Part shown: one piece after another, positions 1-12,375 of the stretch
How the letters are laid out: every line of letters starts with the position of its first letter
Numbering within the stretch: position 1 is the stretch's first letter
NCBI GenBank assembly: GCA_032433595.1
Contig: JASWJB010000113.1
Coordinates: forward strand, 54,762 to 118,761
Length of the DNA stretch: 64,000 bases
Origin: Conoideocrella luteorostrata
Lineage: Eukaryota > Ascomycota > Sordariomycetes > Hypocreales > Clavicipitaceae
Reading direction: 5' to 3'
Notes under the pieces: generated by a model
Databases searched by the model: none
The model's input: the letters and a program-made list of their open reading frames with translations, nothing else
What the model was told of the DNA's origin: nothing
Translations under genes and position numbers: made by a program

Positions 1-357
1 ATAGCAGCAGTAAATATCTTGGTGAGCCATACCCAAATAGCCACATTGCGGGACAATGCCTCTCTTGAAAATGTAGCCTCAAGTCAGCTTGCTGGTCTGA
101 AACATAATTGGGAGAGGAATTCGGTCGGATGGCATGTGTACTCACCGAGATGCTCTCAAGGTGTGCGTCTTCTCCAGTGTTTTTGTAACCATAGAGCTCA
201 CTCGAGCAGCTGTGAGAGGACCCATAGGGGGAGCTCGGTCGAAATGACCCTGGAGACAGATGAGGGCTGCGGAGAAGCATCGCTCCTCAATGGACTCGGT
301 GTGATGGTCATCTCCATTGCCGGCAGTTGGTGGCATGTAATCTGAAAGCTGTGTCAT
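1..357 (-). CDS. possible 5' end of a gene leaving the left edge (unrecognised)
   Basis: An open frame starts with ATG at 357 on the minus strand and reads about 71 codons to a stop at 142. Just before that stop is a good donor (GTGAGT, reading leftward from about 146). The peptide begins MTQLSDYMPPTAGNGDDHH and looks protein-like, mixing acidic, proline and aliphatic stretches, but I recognise no family. After a putative intron of about 60-100 nt the frame could continue to the window edge. The available acceptors (GAG) are weak, so I cannot fix the second exon. It may be only a chance ORF. If real, it would be divergent from the MTA phosphorylase gene at 1041, with about 680 bp between the starts. 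Confidence 0.22.
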
Positions 358-1040
358 TGCTGCTTTGTGACGCTATCTGACTTGCTATGCTCGCAGCAGC
401 GACAAAGGAGCAAACAAATAACGGGGGACGATGACCTGGCTAGATCATAGCCGGGAGGTTGAAGGTCGGTGAGGCCGGTGCTCGAAATTTTGGTGGGCCA
501 GACATGGCGAACGGCGAGAAAAAAAAAACCTCGCAGTCTCTGTGGCGGGTGGTGGCTTGTCAGTTTCATGGTTGGTAAGCAGCATTCAAGGATGAAGATA
601 TGGCGGTTAACGATACAGTGCAAAAACAATCAAGACTTTTCTATTCTGTATTTAAAGGAACAGCAGATATAGCTCGTCCGGCCACAAAACCGTAGCCACC
701 CAGAAACATTGCGCTGCTTGATTCATTATCATACTTTGTATTCGTACTCCGTAGTTACACACTGGTCTACTTCTCTATCGCACATCAGCCAGCCTATCAA
801 CAGCACATGTGCGCCAAAATAACCAGTGAAATCCTCCCCTCAACGGTATAGTGGGTTGGCGGGGTAGTCCCACCATATCACATCATCGCAGCCACCAGCT
901 TTTAAAGAAACCACGATGACGACGTCCTCGTTTTGCTTAATGCAGCCTTCTTAAAAGCTCTACAACTCCCAATTGCGAACTCCGCTCAGTTCTCAACTCC
1001 AGCCCAGCCGCAAATCTGCCCCTACCGCCAAACCATTGCA
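358..1040. other. upstream region of the MTA phosphorylase gene
   Basis: No gene is visible. The stretch holds an A-run near 521-530 and one copy of TACTCCGTA near 745. Pyrimidine-rich sequence just before the ATG at 1041 fits a fungal 5' leader. It probably contains the promoter of the gene at 1041. Confidence 0.4.
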
Positions 1041-2113
1041 ATGTCCAACCTCCCCACCACATTCGATAGTACGTGCCGTCAATCAACTCCGGCAGATTCA
1101 TTCCAGTTCCTTCATCCTGGCTTACATACTCTTCCTTAGAGCCTGTCCACATCGCCGTTATAGGCGGTACCGGGCTCGCACAACTTGAAGGCTACGAGCC
1201 CATCGCTGAACTAAATCCCATCACACCCTGGGGCCCTCCCGCCTCACCCATCCGCATCCTCTCCCACAACGGCGCCAACATTGCGTTTCTCGCCCGACAC
1301 GGTCTCTACCACCAGTATGCGCCGCACGAAGTTCCTAACCGAGCCAATATTGCTGCTCTTCGCCACATTGGAGTACGATGCGTCATCGCCTTTTCCGCAG
1401 TAGGCTCGTTGCAGGAGGAGATTAAGCCCATGGATTTCGTCGTTCCCGACCAGGTAATCGATCGTACCAAGGGTATTCGCCCGTTTACTTTCTTTGAGGG
1501 CGGCGTCGTGGGTCATGTTGGATTTGCTGATCCTTTTGATGCGGGATTGGCGGCTGTCGTGAAGCGTTGCGCACAGAGTATGGAAGGAGATGGAGTGGTT
1601 TTGCATGATAAGGGGACTGTTGTTGTCATGGGTAAGCTTTCCCTTGCTGAGCCGCTGGGCTTCCACAGTCTAAGTTTGTTCTATGCTCACAAAATTTGCA
1701 TCACGATAGAGGGGCCGCAATTCTCTACCCGTGCCGAATCTCACATGTATCGATCCTGGGGTGGTTCCGTCATCAACATGTCAACTCTCCCCGAAGCGAA
1801 GCTCGCCCGTGAGGCTGAACTGTCCTATCAAGTCATCGCCATGGCCACCGACTACGACTGCTGGCATTCGTTTGAAGACGTCAACGTTGAATTGGTATTG
1901 AAATACATGAAAGCAAATGTCAACAACGCCAAGCGTCTGGTCGGCTCTGTTCTCGACCAGCTCAGTCAGCGTGAGCACAGCGACTTGATAACGGCCAAGC
2001 ACTGGGAGGGCTATGCTCAAGGCGGCCTGAAATTCATGACTAAGCCTGAGGGTAGAGATCATGAGGCTATGAAGAAGATAGAATACCTGTTCCCCGGAGT
2101 TTGGCAGTCATAG
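1041..2113 (+). CDS. MEU1: S-methyl-5'-thioadenosine phosphorylase
   Basis: Converts 5'-methylthioadenosine plus phosphate to adenine and 5-methylthioribose-1-phosphate, the first step of methionine salvage after polyamine synthesis. Three exons, 1041-1068, 1140-1631 and 1710-2113, give 307 residues, close to the family length (human about 283, yeast 337). The first exon encodes only MSNLPTTFD plus one base, and joining AAG restores KPVHIAVIGGTGL. Visible motifs are the GGTGL phosphate loop near the N-terminus, ARHG..H...PH..PNRANI, FSAVGSL, the substrate-site block EGPQFSTRAES, NMSTLPE and ATDYDCW, which is typical of MTA phosphorylase rather than purine nucleoside phosphorylase. Intron 2 is 78 nt with no in-frame stop, so retention would add 26 residues just before EGPQFSTRAES. 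Splice sites follow GT..AG and all phases close. The gene stands alone. Confidence 0.93.
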
Positions 2114-5100
2114 AACCTCAAAAGGTTTTCAATAGCGGGAAGAGTCGGCGCTCCAAAAGTTGTGAGCGTCAGAATCGTGACTGTGCTACTATTCAGCCCG
2201 GATGTTATGCAATGATGGAAGCGAATGGCTTGACTCGGTTTACAAGAGGCTACTTACTGTACAAGCTTTCTCATTCTGTCGTTCCGGCATCATCGATCTT
2301 CAACAGATAGAAAATATAGTCTCAGCAAGGGCCACTATCAGTAGTGACTAAATTGTCCCGACTCTTGATCCAAACCAAGTCGCCGCGATACAGCTCTCTT
2401 TGCATAAGCTAACCTAACACTCTTTCAAGATTACGCACTCGCACCAATCAACTCGTTGGGATTTGGGAGCCCGGGATTGCTCTTTTTCGGAGCCAGGCAG
2501 GTAAAACTTGGCAGCACACCACAAATGCTGGACTACACCAAAGAACCCCTCACTACCGACATCATGCATCATGGCGTATTCCATTTTGCTGACACCACCG
2601 CATCTCGTCTGGGGCCTGCACAGCACGAACACCAAAAGCAGCCCGGATCTTATAGTTTGCTGTAGGTAAGCATCGTATCCTTGGAACGCCCCGTTCCCGT
2701 TCACCTCTCTCTAGCGGCTAAGGCACATGTGCTCGACCGATACGTGTTCCGCCTACACCCATTTTCTCCTGCATCCTAGCAATCGCCTTTCTCAGTAGTT
2801 CCGACATGAAGAACAACTACCGTCATTATCACCTTTAATGTGGTGTGATGGGGCGTTTCGTTCGGCTTGATCAGGCTACTTATGTTTCCCCCCCCCCCTC
2901 TCCTTCACAACAATGCAACCCAGATTATGTGAAATTACCTCGTACCGAAGACATCGTCTTCCAGCAAAACGGCTATTCCAACCGATCAAATTCCCGACTG
3001 GCTGGCTCACATGCAAGCTTGATCTCGAAGACATTTTCGGGGAGGGGGGAAGGGATGGTGAGGGAAAAACACCCCCGGAAAAAAAGTAAAAACCATGTGC
3101 AAAATCGCATCCCCTTTCCCCTTCCCTCCTATGATAAGCCTACAACACTTGCGTCAAACATGAGAGCATCTCCGAGGATGAGGATGACGCATAGGGGCGC
3201 AACTCTCTCGCGCGCTGCGCAATGAGCAATTACATCTTATGAGGATCTTTTGCCCTTGCCTGTTGTTACGTGATTTACACTCCCCATCGCCACCTGCCTA
3301 CCAACCAACCGCTCTGCTTGTCAGAAAATAGAGCCGTCAGCTTTCGACACTCCAGCACTCCATCACGGACGCGCATTCCTTAAAATTTCCAGCAGTAATA
3401 CTCTGCTGTACTCCATAGTGGAGTTGTTACCACGGAAAGCGAGAGTAGCGTACCAAAATAACTAGTTATACGGAGCATCTGCCTCCGGGTGAGCTGTCAA
3501 AGGCCCCGTCTTTTAATCCGAAGTCTCCCCGCGAAAGGATGAGACCGTCATTCCTCCAAGTTGACAAAATGAGCAATAGTAACTAGTTAGCTATACTACT
3601 CCCTGGAGAAGTACGCGGATGCTGGTCGAGAACTTTGTGGCGTCAATTGCTGCGCCATGCACGGAGGCATGTTCGAGAGTCATGACAGCACGACATTGCA
3701 CTCGACAGACTCGTGCAATATTGTATCACATTCTGCAGGGCATGGTTATAGCTCGTCTGGCAAAGCCACTTGGGAGGAATTTGTCGTTACTGCGATACAC
3801 ACCCTCCTCCATACCGAAAGAGCCCTGGCTGATGAATCACTAATACCCATTGCCATTGCCGGTGCTGTAGCCGTGTCCCACGCTCCACTCGACTGGCTGA
3901 GCGAGCGTTAGTTGGTTCGTGATACACAAAACAGGAAGAGATAATAAGATACAACGACTTGGCAATAGCCGACCCTCCCCTCCAAAAACCCTTTTCTGGC
4001 ATGACTTGTCACTTTTTTGCTCAACACATCCCTGGCATGGCTGCGGGCGCATGACCCACTCGCTGACGATGCATGCACACACATGAAGGGATGGCAATCA
4101 CGCACGTCAATTCGCCGACCTTGTTCCTAAAGTCTGTATGGAGTACGGAGTACCACTGCATACTTTCAGGCATTTGTTGTTGAGATGCTCCGTACAGACA
4201 CTTGGCATCATGCCGTAATGAATTGTGTGACGGCGGAAACAGACACCAAGAAAGACCTTGTTGTGTTGACCTGTCAACAACTGCTGTTATGGTAATCCGA
4301 GCCAGGTACCTCCAAGAAAAGTTTCTCCCTATCCATGTTTTGACCTGCGCGTGCATATTGCATGACCAGAATAAACTGCCCTGCCCAGTACGCTGCAGTC
4401 AAGTACGAACCAAAAAGGCTTTGTACGGAGTTCCCCATGTATTAATTAGCAGCGAGTGTTGGGTGGCGACGGGCGAGGATGGGATACCGGATCCCCTAGT
4501 GTCGTTGCACGGAGCTAAACAAATGTGCTCTTGCATATGTTCGCGATCCTGTAAGTTGCCGATTGCCAGAAGTGATTCGGTATGGTGCACAGTAGGTATC
4601 CCCGAGCGGGACCACTGCATGGCAAGTGCGATGATGGCGTGCACACAATCACGGTAAAATACAATATTGTACTTGCGGCATCAAGCGTGTTGGCAGGATG
4701 CGGTTTGTCAAGGTCAAGACGTATCTACAAACTACCATGATGGATGTTGTTTTACCGAAGAACTCTGTACCGTATTGCATACCGTTATTGAGTGCATTTT
4801 TAGAAAGGTTGTCAGATTGGCTGCAACAAATCCGCGTAGCTCCAGCATCCAGCAGTCCTTTATCACCCAAAACTGTATTTTTGGCTGCGCCATCTTCGGT
4901 GAGCTGCAGGCTGCCAAGTTCGGAGCCATTAATTGGTCTTTCAAGATGCATACATGCTCCACACAGAGTATACACAATATGTACGGAGTACAATACAATA
5001 CTGATGCAATGCCTAGCTACAGAATATTCCCCGCAGCCATGCAATACAACAGCATCCGATAGCCCCGGTGCATTGACGGAACGCCCATCGAAAAAAACGA

Positions 5101-8100
5101 AACAGTTTCCCTGTCAGCTGATCCCTGCCGACCGGCCGGCAAGGACAAGGGCAACGGGCAACACTGGCAGCGCCACTTAACTCGCGCCATGCCCCAATTA
5201 TCCATCAGGAATTATCAGGGGTATTAACGTGAGAGGCGAAGGAAAGTTGAGATCTGACATGCTCAACGTGGATGTTCAGAGCGGAGGAGGGCAGATATGG
5301 CGATGAGTCCTAGTAATACTAGCCAGTAACGGCAGACTTGCACGAGATTGAGTTGGTGGCTTGAGTACTAAAGCAGCTATGGATCATCAGTCTTGCTGCG
5401 TGCCCCCGCTAGCTTGAACCTCAATAACTGACATGCAGCACGGAGTAGGGGATCCGGAGTATGTACATACTATGTAGTTTTTGGCGAATTCTCTCCATAG
5501 GGAGTGTTGCCGCCAACTGCGTCCGTGATGATAGCTTGCCGTCATGAAGCTGCGTCCAAGCAACTACTCCGCACATTTTGTTTCATTGTCGTCCTTCGGG
5601 AGCACCCGAGGCAAGGCGGGGCGGCACCGGGATATCTGTGGGCCATTGTTCATATTTGTTCGCTTGCATTGGGGCCGGAACCTTTATGCTTGGGAGTTTG
5701 TGACGATGGTAGCATCAAAGCGGCGGCACAGGAAAGGCTCCATGCATGTCCTAAATCATAACCCCAAACAGTTGATGCCGCGTCTGGCTCTGTGTCAATT
5801 GCAAGATCTGTACACGGTATTCCCCCTACATGTGCATGTGCATGTGCATGTGCATTGTAGAGTGTGGTGTAACGCAATGGCGGCTATTCCATATTCATGC
5901 AACACTCATGGAGTTGCCTGTCGTGGTCCCCGATGCGTAGAATCGTCTTGGAATGTCTTCACAGCTCAGCAAAACCGGTATGCAATGCGCTGGCTGTTGA
6001 GCCATACTGTATTCCGTGACTGCGAAGACATTTGATGTCAAGCCGAGCCAAGCACGTTGGAATGCTTCACAATCGGCATCTACTATTTTGACCGCATTGA
6101 CCAGATTGGCGGTCAGGTAGCAAAATGAGCATGCAGCGGCCAGCAGTCAACGACTAGTGATCCAAAAATATTTTGGCAGGGATGGGATAGTCGTTGCTAC
6201 ATCCGTAATATGGTACTTTTCCAATCCAGATGCGCCAATGACAGCAGAACAAAAGTAAAAAAAAAATTAAAAAATTAAAAATTGGAGCGTATTCCTGAAA
6301 AGAGCCAAAAGGCAGGATATTGACAGACATTGTTATGGCTTGGCAAGCCGCTGCAATAGCTTGACATATTTTCAGTCGAATTAGCACAGTAATTGGTCTC
6401 CACGGGAGTTACGACGTAGTGCATAACATACTGTACGTACTGGAATGTCGTGATGTGACGCCATGTTGAGAGTTAACATGCTCGCTCACACCTTGTGCTA
6501 TTGTTGACGGTGCCGTCGATAGTCAAACTCCACACTTGCCCAAGTATCCACCGTGAGAAACCCGTCAATGTGGAATGTATCGCACGGAGTACGGACTAAT
6601 AGGCGGCATATACACTCCATTTGACGTGATGAAAGAAATGAGATATCAGGGTGCCAGAGCTACTGAAGAAATTGATGCCAAGCTAGACGAGAAGTAAAAC
6701 GCAGAAGTGGTCAATCAGCAGCCGTAGTATGACGCAAGTGCCTAGGTAGTTTTCTTGAGAAAACTTCTGGAAGGAACAACCCAGCCATCTCAACGTGATC
6801 AGCAAAAGGGAGGGCAAAATCATTCCACATACCCTCACTGCCTCAGTACCTCTCTTTCACTGAGGTGCCGAGCACGACGTGCTTAAATCTTCTCTGTATT
6901 CTGAACTGCTCTTCCATAACGTGCAATGCACGAGCAAGCTATTGCTGAGAAACAGAGCAGTTTGCAGCTATCAAGGAAAGGCATCTATCCACTACACCGC
7001 ACTTTTGTCATGCGCGCAGCAGTCCAAAACATTCAACACCCTCGGTGGCGTACATACTAGTCGCCACCCAAGCTGAGAGAACTACCCTTGATTGTTATAT
7101 TCTGGCAGTAGGCTGCGCAACAGATACTCATGCTAGGTACGCCACCAAAACGGGCTCTTGCTGGGGAACCTACCTAGACAAGACGGCTACAGAAACAGCA
7201 CTGGCAGCTGAACCACGATGTGATGATTCGCCGACACCGGTGCACTGTGCATGAATCGTCACAAACTTGCGTCTATCTTGCCTCATAAGGGCTTTGTTGC
7301 GGCTTACGGAGAATGTCTTACGGATTTCTCAGCCCAGGGTACTCGGACACTGCCTCCCCAGCCATCCTAGTCCTATCTTGATTCGCCGTTCAACGACTGC
7401 GACAGGAATATTGTCCAATATACCCAATCAGGACTGCTCCGTACATAGTCCTTCTTCTTCTTCTTCTCCTTCTTGTTTTCTTTTTGGTTGGGGGATGGTA
7501 CGCTTCATAAGCCTCCTGTCCGAATTCGCTCTGGTCATGACGCGTCGGGCTGGCTCAAACTGCTCTGCAGCTCGCAACCTAATATCGTGGAGATTCGATG
7601 CCGGGGTCTTAAATTACTTCTGCAACAGACCACCAATCACCCCACAGAACACAATGCAACTGAACGACAAGGAGCGGCCCGGCCACCGTTCTGGCAGCTT
7701 CGGACAAGGGTCGACCCCCTCCTCCATGCTTCAGAACTTATTGTACTCCGTATGAGTAGTTCAATTATGCCATACGTCCCTTCAGTGCAGTGGTCTAGTG
7801 AAGCAGTCGCGAAGCAAAAATACAGCTGCACGGCTTATTACTGGGAAGAACTGCGATGTGCGGACCCGATTAGCCACGTAGCTCAACTCTCACCTGAAAT
7901 GTAAGCCCACCCCAGGTACGTTTGTTTGAATCTACATTTGAATCTGCATCTGCCTCTTGGCAGCCGTTCATTACATGTACATGTAATCGTTACTCCTTAC
8001 ATGTAAGTGCTACTGACGCTCCTCTCCACAACTCTACACTCTCTGCCCTTAGCCCCTTTCTCCTCCCTCCCCGCCACACTCCTCAGTCTTGATCTCAACC

Positions 8101-10934
8101 TCTGACCATCAGCCTCTTGGGTAGCGAGTTTTGGCAGATAGCCTCCCCCCGTCGAGTGTGTCATCGCCTTGCTAAGATAGGTCCAGCAGAAGTTGCCTCG
8201 CTGTGGGGCTCTCAAGTGCCTTGACCAGGGTGGAGATGACTCGACATCACGCCTGCAAGTCCATTGTCGTACAGAAGACACCCTGTGCGATACACGATAC
8301 GCGATACATCATGCGTGCCCTCCACCGCGCCGACGACGAGCCGTGATAAGAAGCCATAGGGATGTAACTGGATCGGACGACGATGATCATTTGCAGTACT
8401 CAGACTGCGCCGAGGAAGCCAACAGCACAACGGGGCGAAGATGAGCACCACTAGCTCTTTCACAGCACAAAACTGTCTAGGGATAATTACATGGAGCGAG
8501 CTGACATTGCCCAACGGCTCAGGTCCCGCTGCATCCGTTCTTCACCCCATGGCAGCAGCCTAGTCCTAAAAAGACAAGTTCGCCTCGCGAGGAATTGAGG
8601 CAAATGTATCGAAGATCGAGGCCTTCTATTTCCACAGCGTCACTCAGCATGTGTACTGTATACTAGCACAATCCCGACTGAATGTACGTCGACTGGACCG
8701 TACACGCCATCCACTACAACCCGCACCATTTTATACTAGTGGACCATTCAGACGGGTTTCTCATCCTCGCTTTGAGCCACCATCGTGATCGTCATGGTGT
8801 CTTGTCACTGTCACATACAGCTTAGGCCTGCCTGGGATGCGGTGGACAATTTATGTGACCCATTGAAGCCGTAATGGCTCACGTAAATTTGTCCTTCCCT
8901 TGCCTGTATATGGATTACTCATAGTCATGCACATGCTTCCCTCTCTAATACGACCCGTATGTACTCCGTAATGGTATGGGAATGCTCATACCTGTGGGAC
9001 CTCAGCAACGGTTCGGCATGATGCCGTAGGCGCTGTTAATATTGCTTTTTATTTGCCGGGCCGAGCTTGACATCATACAATTCGAGTGAGCGAGTGTTCA
9101 TCGCTCGTCGAAGAAGGCAGTATGATAACTTGCTAGTATGAGTTTTTGCTGCTTCGCCCACACGACTCTCGGGGCGGGCCTCGTCTAGGCTTTTCACCGT
9201 GAAGTGGCGTCCTGAACCACAATGATACAGGTCCACCCGTCGAACGGACTTTCCGCGCCGACACATGATTGTTCGCCTTGTTCTAGCACACTCTACTCCG
9301 TAGTTTTGCGTGGAATCTCGTTTCACAGGATGTTTTTTTGCAACTACGTGTACTCCACGAGCATGCAGAATTGGATGAAATCCTGGGAACGACAAAAACC
9401 AAGGATGAAATTACAAGAGGGATGGACAATCAAAACCACTCGGTTCTTTTCCGAGCCATGATAAGTTGCTCTTGAATGATCTCGAGTTTCTATGAAGTAG
9501 CCAATTTGCAGAGTGCAACACACGCTACTATTTTTGCAGCACACCAAAAATATCCACAATATCAAGTATCTGTACTCCGTACTCTGTACTCTGTACTTCT
9601 CCGTATGATATGCCAGTCCCTACACCCCAAACCCAACGGTGGTGGCTTGTGAGAACCAACGCATGGGTGGAGATGGGGACTGAGGGCTGCTCGTGCCGAT
9701 ACCACCCTCGGCACATCCACGCCCCAATGTGCCTTTTGCAAGGCAAACTTGCTTTGGTCCGGTTTCCCAACTTGTGGGATTTGAAGGTTGCCAAGTACCC
9801 GATCGCAGGCTGCTCGTGTGGAAGCCCCCCGGGCAACAAAATTTTTCGTATAAGCTGCCTCTTCTTGGCTTGAAGCTGTACGAGAACTAGTACCGACACC
9901 TGAAGGAGGGGGCGTGAGTGTCGCAGTCTTGGGAGTGATGACACTGGCTTCCGCTTGGTGGGGGGGGGGCACGCATGTACTTGCAGACAACAAGACATTA
10001 CCTACAAATACATTACGGAGTACATACATATAAATTCATGCTTGTTCTCCACCGCTTGCAGTGACGCGGTCAACTTGGATGCTATCCATATTCGTCTTCT
10101 CCGAGCGGGCTGTTGGTTTCAGGGATTCTTAATTTTTCGTCTCCCCTGGTTGTGCATGGGCCTGGCTATCTGTGTTCTTGTAAGGAGATGAGACACCCCT
10201 CTTCCTGCCTTTGCAAGTGCCTCTCGCACATACGCACGAGTCGACGCGCACAGCCCGGTTGACTTTTTTTGTATTTGGTGTAGTTGTGTTTGATTTACTC
10301 TCATTCTGCGTTTTGTGGGATTTGAACACCATCCAGCATTCTCATAGCATTCGGTGTTCTGAGGCGTTGACGCAAGAGTAGCCAAGCTGGGCATCACGCA
10401 GCAGCAAAGTTTCGGGATCACCAACCAATACCCAATCACGGGACCGTCATCACGGCCTTCTGGTGGAGTGCATATTAGCCAAAGACGAAACCCTGCCAAT
10501 TCATCGGGAGAAAGTGCTTCACCCGGGTTTCCCATGTCCCTGTTGTTCATCGCCGCGTCCCTCCTTCACTACTGCACACTTGATTCGTCTCGCCAAGGTT
10601 CCTCCTGTGTTCAACATCTGTTGCATCACTGCGGGTGACAGCCGTTAACACATAAAAGCTCCTGTTGCGCTGTCCCAGCTCAACATTTCCGACATCAGCA
10701 AGTCTCTCGGCATTCGATTTAAGTCTTTGTTATCTCAACAGCCCATCTTTTTTTTTCTGCCCACTGAGACGATAACTTCGGTTTTCGGCTAAAATATTAA
10801 ATTTGTTTTTGACCCAAAAGAGTCGTTGGTTCTCAGGACAATCTGAGCGTCGCCGTTCGCCGCATCCACGACCGAGTTCTCGCCACATTTGACATCGATC
10901 TTGAGGTATCATCGTATTCCAAGCTTACTGAAAC
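2114..10934. other. 8.8-kb region without a recognisable gene
   Basis: Only short unconserved ORFs are present on both strands, and I recognise none. Visible features are scattered TACGGAGTA/TACTCCGTA motifs (for example near 4143, 4982, 7743, 8958, 9294, 9572 and 10017), a (GTGCAT) repeat at about 5831-5855, AACTAGTTA strings near 3465 and 3580, an A/T-run tract at 6255-6285, and one palindromic miniature element at 8844-8894. The last few hundred bases before 10935 are pyrimidine-rich and probably form the promoter and leader of the methyltransferase gene. Confidence 0.5.
8844..8894. mobile_element. palindromic miniature element (MITE-like), copy 1
   Basis: The left arm GGACAATTTATGTGACCCAT is matched in inverse orientation by GGACAAATTTACGTGAGCCA on the right, around a loop of about 8 nt. 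The arms differ from a perfect inverted repeat by a few substitutions and one inserted A. The terminus resembles those of the elements at 20325, 28668, 16754, 18595 and 20544, which suggests a non-autonomous element or its remnant rather than a gene-linked hairpin. Confidence 0.55.
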
Positions 10935-12182
10935 ATGGCTCCTTCAGCGAGTAAGGCGATAGCCCACGGTAGTGTGGTCGATATTGGCGGTGCTGATATG
11001 TCAAGCGATGTCACTGAGCGTGTACTGAGCACTCTCCAGACGCCGTATGACGAAAATTGCAAACCAACACTTCCTGATGAGTTACTGTATGATGACGTTG
11101 GTTTGCCCATCTGGAATGAAATTATTTTCACTCCAGAGTTCTACCAAACACACGATGAGATGGGGTTGTTTGATACATTTGGGGAGGATATCGCACGCCG
11201 AGTACAGCCTGGTGTGACTATGATTGACATCGGCGCAGGGTAAGCACTTCACTCATGACACCAAGCGACCCTCTTCTCTGGAAAATCCATGATCCATAAT
11301 GGACGACATGAGGATTTGACTAACTGGGGTGATGGGTAAAGTGATACAAGAAAAGTCGAACATCTTCTTGCCGCGTTCGAGAAGGTCAAAATCCCCGCCA
11401 CGTACCTTGCTCTGGATATCTCCAAGGAATCGCTCAAACATAACGTGGGCTATCTTGCTAAGCTGCACCAAGAGCCAGATTCATGGGTTACTTGCGCAGG
11501 TATCTGGGGCACTTTTGAGGATGGTCAAGATTTTGCAACGAGACATATCCATGGCCCCAGGCTGTTTTTGTCATTGGGTTCTGTCCTCTGCAATGACGAG
11601 TGGGTCCGCGCGGTAAATCATTTAAAAGCGTGGAAAGCTGTTATGCGACCTGGCGATCTCCTAATTGCTGGCATGGATGCGCACATGGCTGCCGACTGGA
11701 CTGATAAAATCGAGGCGGCGTATCATGCCCGAGGGGACCTGTATCGAAAATTCTTTCTCAACGGTTTCAGCAATATCAACAAATCGTTGGGACACGATGT
11801 ATTCCGGGAAGAGGACTGGGAGTTTGGCTGTGACCTTGAAGACAACCCAACTACCAGGCATCGAGTTTACTTCCGTGCAAAAAAGAATGTCGAGTGCGAG
11901 CTCCTGAACCGAGCAATTCAAGCGGGTGAAGAGGTCGAATGGTTTGATTCACACAAGTACAGCGAATCTAACGTCCAGCTCATGTGCTCTAAGGCAGGAC
12001 TGAGTGTGGTGGACGTTTGGAAGGCGCAGAACTCTGAATTTCGTAAGTTTTTGGCCATTCCATGATAGTCTGTCTTCTTGTTGATGAACTAACGACGGAC
12101 TCAAGGCCAGTATTTAATCAAACTCAAAGATTCCAAGGACCCCAAAGAGGACGGCGACAGTGGTGTATCCGGTGTATCGTAA
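10935..12182 (+). CDS. SAM-dependent methyltransferase, EgtD/EasF (histidine-specific methyltransferase) family
   Basis: Three exons, 10935-11239, 11342-12042 and 12106-12182, give 360 residues with closed phases; both introns carry CTAAC-type branch sites. The layout matches the family containing bacterial EgtD, the N-terminal half of fungal Egt1 (ergothioneine) and EasF/FgaMT (dimethylallyltryptophan N-methyltransferase): an N-terminal YDD.GLPIWNEI..TPEFY..HDE block, the SAM loop IDIGAGDTRKVEHLL from about residue 97, YLALDISKESL, and a C-terminal AGEEVEWFDSHKYS at about 296-309, followed by a short acidic tail. Length is close to stand-alone EasF-type enzymes, and it lacks the FGE/sulfatase-like half of Egt1, so it is not a complete ergothioneine synthase. 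The substrate cannot be told from sequence. It is convergent with the transcription factor gene ending at 12376, 193 bp away. Confidence 0.82.
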
Positions 12183-12375
12183 AAAGTAGTATGCAGTCAG
12201 TGCATATTCTTAGCGTACTAAATAATACCGCATGTCTCATGCACAAGTCTTGGCTGTGAGGATGGGTTCTCCGTCGTTGTCGACTTGAGGTACCAAGGTG
12301 ATGCGAGCATATGGCCTCGGCCATACACATAGATAGCCGTTCATGAACACTCCATCGTCTCACTTATACTTCGTA

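Noticed and set aside
5544..6035. 163-codon ORF with a His-Val repeat
   Set aside because: The repeat comes from a (GTGCAT) microsatellite; the remainder shows no family resemblance.
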